From Clostridium pasteurianum (GTDB taxonomy: Bacteria; Bacillota; Clostridia; Clostridiales; Clostridiaceae), in assembly GCF_001705235.1 (NCBI RefSeq), contig NZ_MCGV01000001.1:4158181-4222180 (forward strand): 64,000 bases of DNA. Direction: 5' to 3'. The notes under the pieces are model-generated. The model ran no database searches, was not told the DNA's origin, and was given only the letters and a program-made list of their open reading frames with translations. Position numbers and translations under genes: made by a program. Positions 61,289 through 64,000 of this stretch are shown here, piece after piece. The stretch's first letter is position 1; each line of letters starts with the position of its first letter.

Positions 61289-62395
61289 ATGTCAGAGATA
61301 AAAATGGTAACAGACGAGCTTGAAGTTCTTGCTAAACAGTTTTTATGGGGAAATAATATTCTTAGTAAGCAAATTAAAGCAATAGACAATTATAATAACG
61401 AATTAAGGAATAATTTTGCAGCTTTCAGTATGAATAAAATATATAATATGGTAGAAGAAGCGAGCATAGAAGGATACAAGCTCTTAGGTAAACTGAAAGA
61501 ACTTCATGACAAATTAATTAAAGTAAAAGGTGATTTCGAAAAAGCAGATAATGAAAACAGTGCTCAATATAGTTCAAATGATAGTGATGGTTTATCATTT
61601 ACAGTGAAGAAAGACAGTGGACTTATGAGGTTAAAAAAGGAAAGGGATAATTTAAGAGATAAACTATTTAATAAGGACAATGTATTTGATGGAACCTTAG
61701 ACTTTTTTAAACTTGCAGGGATTGATTGGAAAATAAGATTTGGGTTATTTAATTCAAGTGAAAAAAATGCTATGATAGCAACAGGAATAAATCCTAATTT
61801 AGCAGAAGCAGGTTCGGATATGGTTACATGTGAACTAGGTGGAGTTTTTCTAGGTTCAGGAATTGCAGGAGCAAGGTCAACATTTAAATGTTTTAAACCT
61901 GGTATGAGCGTAGGAGGTAAATCTTTTATAGCTGCCTCTGGATTTGGAAGTGCTAGTAAAGTTAGTTCATTATATTGGAAACAAATTAATAAAATACGTC
62001 ATGTAGACAATGATATTTTGGATATAATGGAAAGTAAAGGTGGACATACATTAGATAGACATGTAGGTAAAAGTAGGGAGTATTTAGAGGAGAGAGTTAG
62101 TAATATGAGGCAGGGAGCAGATGGTGCAACATCTTTTAGTGATAAAAATACAGCGATAAAAGCAACAAAAGATGTTTTAAATCAAAACTCAGATAAAATA
62201 GCTGATTGGATTGTGAATGGAAAAAGTAGTAGGATCACATTGAAAACAGAACATGATTTTTCAGTGGGATATGGAGTTTCAAAAAACTCTGGTGAATATG
62301 TTGATAATGTATCAAAAACTGTGACGGTAATCCAAAAAACTAAAGATAATGACTTAGGATTTAAAATTATAACTTGCTATCCTAAATTAAATTGA
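61289..62395 (+). CDS. Polymorphic toxin with C-terminal RNase A-like domain
   Basis: This 368-residue protein has an N-terminal helical domain (about 1-95) with a Trp-Gly at 20-21 and coiled-coil pattern, loosely like WXG100/LXG export domains. A middle domain (about 105-245) contains FKLAGIDWKIRFGLFNSSEK and a glycine-rich part (AASGFGSASKVSSLYWKQIN), as in pre-toxin regions. The C-terminal domain (about 248-368) carries GGHTLDRHVGKSREYLEERV, then ATSFSDKNTAIKATKDVL, KIADWIVNG and the last strand LGFKIITCYPKLN. This is the pattern of the bacterial RNase A-like toxins found in CdiA C termini, with the catalytic His in GGHT. It should cleave RNA in the target cell. GGAGAG precedes the ATG. 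Confidence 0.85.
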   Translation: MSEIKMVTDELEVLAKQFLWGNNILSKQIKAIDNYNNELRNNFAAFSMNKIYNMVEEASIEGYKLLGKLKELHDKLIKVKGDFEKADNENSAQYSSNDSDGLSFTVKKDSGLMRLKKERDNLRDKLFNKDNVFDGTLDFFKLAGIDWKIRFGLFNSSEKNAMIATGINPNLAEAGSDMVTCELGGVFLGSGIAGARSTFKCFKPGMSVGGKSFIAASGFGSASKVSSLYWKQINKIRHVDNDILDIMESKGGHTLDRHVGKSREYLEERVSNMRQGADGATSFSDKNTAIKATKDVLNQNSDKIADWIVNGKSSRITLKTEHDFSVGYGVSKNSGEYVDNVSKTVTVIQKTKDNDLGFKIITCYPKLN

Positions 62396-62408
62396 GGAGG
62401 AATTAATA

Positions 62409-62699
62409 GTGGAACAAAATAATAAAATAGTATATTTTTTCGATAGTTATTATTTAATGTTAGATTATGATCAGACATTAAATCAAATAGTAATTGAATT
62501 TATAGAAAATGAAACTGAGGAAACTACAAATGAAATTATAAGACAAATGAAGAAAGTATTGAATAATACTGAATCGCAAGAGAAAGCATTAAATGAAATT
62601 ATAACTAATTGTATTGAAATGAATACAACCCCAGAGAAAATGATTAAAATAATAAGGGAAATATTTAATGAATTTAAAAGTGTTAAAGAATTATCATAG
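62409..62699 (+). CDS. Probable immunity protein for the RNase A-like toxin
   Basis: This 96-residue acidic helical protein starts 13 bases after the toxin stop, at GTG 62409 (GAGGAGGAATTAATA before it). It shows YFFDSYYLMLDYDQTLNQIV near the N terminus. The YFF-x-x-Y..DY pattern resembles the small CdiI-type immunity family that goes with RNase-like CdiA toxins. Its acidic charge suits binding a basic nuclease. It should sit in the cytoplasm and neutralise the toxin. A second protein of the same type is encoded at 63153. Confidence 0.72.
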   Translation: MEQNNKIVYFFDSYYLMLDYDQTLNQIVIEFIENETEETTNEIIRQMKKVLNNTESQEKALNEIITNCIEMNTTPEKMIKIIREIFNEFKSVKELS

Positions 62700-63152
62700 T
62701 TACTGTTTTATTACAGCATTTATAAGATTAAATAACATGGAAATTGTAACATTGGCACTATATAAATAAAAGATATAAATTAAAACAAACATTAAGATAT
62801 ATAAGCAAAGTTGAAAGTTATAGAACTGATTATAATTTTAAGCAATTAGCTCTTTTGTGAATTTAGCATGTGAGATAACTTGGCGATGAAAATTCCCTGC
62901 GGACAGAGAAAGAGATATGATGTAAAAAATTGAAGCAATTTAAAGAAGAAAATAAATAATAGCAAAAATATATGAGTAATGGATGAAATGTATGTTAAAC
63001 GATGTATGCATTATTTAACAGATACAGTAAAAAAATAGATTGAATAATAGTGTGAATTTATAATATATAGGCGGCGAAAAATTGTTTGTATGTAAATCAT
63101 ATATAAATAGAACACAAAATCGTTTCCTTTACCATAAAATTAAGGAGAGATT
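62700..63152 (+). other. Intergenic stretch without a recognisable gene
   Basis: About 450 bases of AT-rich DNA between two immunity-type genes. I find no ORF above 30 codons with a ribosome binding site and no strong hairpin. By analogy with polymorphic toxin loci, this could be debris of a displaced toxin cassette, but no toxin residue pattern is visible. GGAGAG at 63143-63148 is the ribosome binding site of the next gene. Confidence 0.4.
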
Positions 63153-63431
63153 ATGGTGATTGATGAAAAACAATTATGCACGTTGAAATATTTTTTTGAA
63201 TGCTATTTTAATGTAAGTACTAATTATTCAGAATTAGATAAGCTTATTAAAGAATATAAAAAGATTGAAAGCGAAAAATATGTTAAAGATTTAAAAGAAG
63301 AAATCAGATTAGTTTTATCAATAAATAATATAGAGTTCATTAGAGATTTCATAAAGAAGTATGGTATGAGAAATATAAAGGATGATTCAAAAATTAAATT
63401 GATTTTGAATAGGATAATGAATAATATTTAA
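63153..63431 (+). CDS. Orphan immunity-like protein
   Basis: This 92-residue protein starts at ATG 63153, near AAGGAGAG (a GTG at 63156 is possible). It begins with LCTLKYFFECYFNVSTNYSE followed by LDKLIKEY. It lines up with the immunity protein at 62409: YFF-D/E-x-Y, an aromatic/hydrophobic run, then D/N-Y-x-x-L and a long amphipathic helix (KDLKEEIRLVLSINNIEFIR). No toxin precedes it. Orphan immunity genes that protect against related strains' toxins are common at the end of such loci. A terminator follows. Confidence 0.65.
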   Translation: MVIDEKQLCTLKYFFECYFNVSTNYSELDKLIKEYKKIESEKYVKDLKEEIRLVLSINNIEFIRDFIKKYGMRNIKDDSKIKLILNRIMNNI

Positions 63432-63563
63432 ATGCATAGCTTATGAAGTTTATTGAAAAAATTTAAATTAACATATTATACTTATTGTTGTAACGTAATT
63501 GTCACAATAAGAAATTATTATATAAACATAGATAGAAAACGATAAATCGAATTATTAATATGC

Positions 63564-63600
63564 AAGCAGTCAGTTTGTCCCCCCTTACTGGCTGCTTTTG
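63564..63600 (+). terminator. Terminator at the end of the toxin-immunity region
   Basis: AAGCAGTCAGT (63564-63574) pairs with ACTGGCTGCTT (63587-63597) with one G-T pair, loop TTGTCCCCCCTT, then TTT. Confidence 0.8.
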
Positions 63601-63612
63601 TATTTTAATCAA

Positions 63613-63705
63613 ATGGACGAATTTTACTCAAATATCGGTGAAAAATATGTAGTTAGAATTAAAAATATTAGCAATGGGGAAAAAATTGATGCTAATATAA
63701 TATGA
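63613..63705 (+). pseudogene. Short frame of 30 codons, doubtful
   Basis: The frame reads MDEFYSNIGEKYVVRIKNIS and a short end, but has no ribosome binding site and follows a terminator. It is probably a gene fragment. Confidence 0.2.
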
Positions 63706-63725
63706 ACTGTATAATATAGAAATTA

Positions 63726-63763
63726 GCCAGGTAATATTAAGTAACTGATTACCTGGCGTTTTT
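63726..63763 (+). terminator. Terminator hairpin
   Basis: GCCAGGTAAT (63726-63735) pairs perfectly with ATTACCTGGC (63748-63757), followed by GTTTTT. On the minus strand it stands after the small peptide gene and may terminate that transcript as well. Confidence 0.75.
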
Positions 63764-63813
63764 ATGTAGAAATTAAAATTTTAATGGATTATGAATTTAG
63801 TACTATTATTTTT

Positions 63814-63933
63814 TTACCACGGAAGTATTGGACCAGCTGATATTAAATCAACATTACCATTAAATATTATGCAAGTTCCTAGGAGAAATACGGCTATTAG
63901 TGAAATTATTATCTTATGTTTTTTAGAAAACAT
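63814..63933 (-). CDS. Small secreted-peptide ORF, possible quorum-sensing pro-peptide
   Basis: This 39-residue ORF has a basic start (MFSKKHK), a hydrophobic core (IIISLIAVFLLGTCIIF) and a short polar tail ending in ISAGPILPW. AAGGGA lies about ten bases before the ATG on the minus strand. This is the build of RRNPP-type signalling pro-peptides (Phr, PapR, Qss-like): signal-peptide-like N terminus and a mature peptide at the very C terminus, often Pro- and Trp-rich. It begins five bases after the stop of another minus-strand gene whose 3' end is in the window, as expected when the peptide gene follows its receptor gene. The function is inferred. Confidence 0.5.
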   Translation of the reverse strand: MFSKKHKIIISLIAVFLLGTCIIFNGNVDLISAGPILPW

Positions 63934-63938
63934 ACTTA

Positions 63939-64000
63939 TCATATCCCTTCATATATAAATTTTTGGCTAAAATCAATAATTTCTTTTATGGAATTGGTAT
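63939..64000 (-). CDS. 3' end of a minus-strand gene, cut by the window edge
   Basis: Twenty codons are visible before TGA (complement of 63939-63941). They read SIKEIIDFSQKFIYEGI, an amphipathic helical end. The ribosome binding site of the peptide gene overlaps its last codons. A tetratricopeptide-type regulator (RRNPP) would end like this and would fit the small peptide gene behind it, but too little is visible to name it. Confidence 0.35.
   Translation of the reverse strand, partial: TNSIKEIIDFSQKFIYEGI

Noticed and set aside
49170-63431. Tn916/ICEBs1-type conjugative element
   Set aside because: No FtsK-like TcpA/ConQ, relaxase, integrase or lysozyme-NlpC hydrolase is present, and gene order differs.

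Overview
The window is very AT-rich, with strong purine-rich ribosome binding sites, many TTG/GTG starts and sporulation genes (spoIIM, dacF, dacB, ytfJ). This points to an endospore-forming Clostridium sensu stricto. The solventogenic C. acetobutylicum group is my guess from general resemblance; it is not proven here. I see no rRNA, tRNA or CRISPR array.

Layout. (1) 1-6.3 kb: small accessory genes of a prophage. They include two GIY-YIG proteins, a DUF2971 protein, small membrane proteins and an HNH endonuclease. Two genes are broken, one by an in-frame TGA and one by a frameshift. (2) 6.3-25.7 kb: a complete late operon of an HK97-type siphovirus: terminase S and L, portal, ClpP-type protease, capsid, head-tail connectors, tail tube, tail chaperones joined by a programmed -1 frameshift, tape measure, Dit, receptor-binding tail protein, XhlA-like protein, secreted GH25 lysin and LLH holin. 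(3) 25.7-30.4 kb: prophage end and decayed DNA. It holds an unrecognised two-gene cassette, gene fragments, a secreted peptidoglycan-binding protein, a second holin with a decayed lysin tail, and a roughly 195-nt near-palindromic element. (4) 30.4-37.1 kb: conserved chromosomal genes spoIIM, xerD-like, punA, dacF, a CCA-adding/poly(A) polymerase-type gene, scpA and scpB. (5) 37.1-46.6 kb: an ECF sigma factor, its probable anti-sigma factor and a 2492-residue NRPS (C-A-T-C-A-T-R). The sigma operon and the NRPS share an ECF-type promoter motif with identical spacing. (6) 46.6-49 kb: ytfJ, ytfI and dacB. (7) 49-63.5 kb: a type IV secretion (T4SS) locus with its own regulators and sigma factor, VirB2-, PrgI/VirB3-, VirB4- and VirB6-like proteins and a C39-3D cell-wall hydrolase. 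It ends in an RNase A-like polymorphic toxin with an immunity gene and a second immunity-like gene. No relaxase or VirD4 coupling protein is visible. (8) 63.6-64 kb, minus strand: the 3' end of a gene followed by a 39-residue secreted-peptide-like ORF that resembles a quorum-sensing pro-peptide.

How the parts work together. The prophage genes follow the packaging, head, tail, lysis order of one transcription unit, with hairpins after several highly expressed genes. The NRPS ends in a reductase domain, so it should release an N-acylated dipeptide aldehyde, and the adjacent ECF sigma factor probably controls it. The T4SS locus looks self-regulated and carries a toxin-immunity pair at its end. 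It could be a decayed conjugative element or a dedicated delivery machine. The same palindromic element occurs once at the prophage end and once inside the T4SS operon, with compensatory stem changes between the copies.
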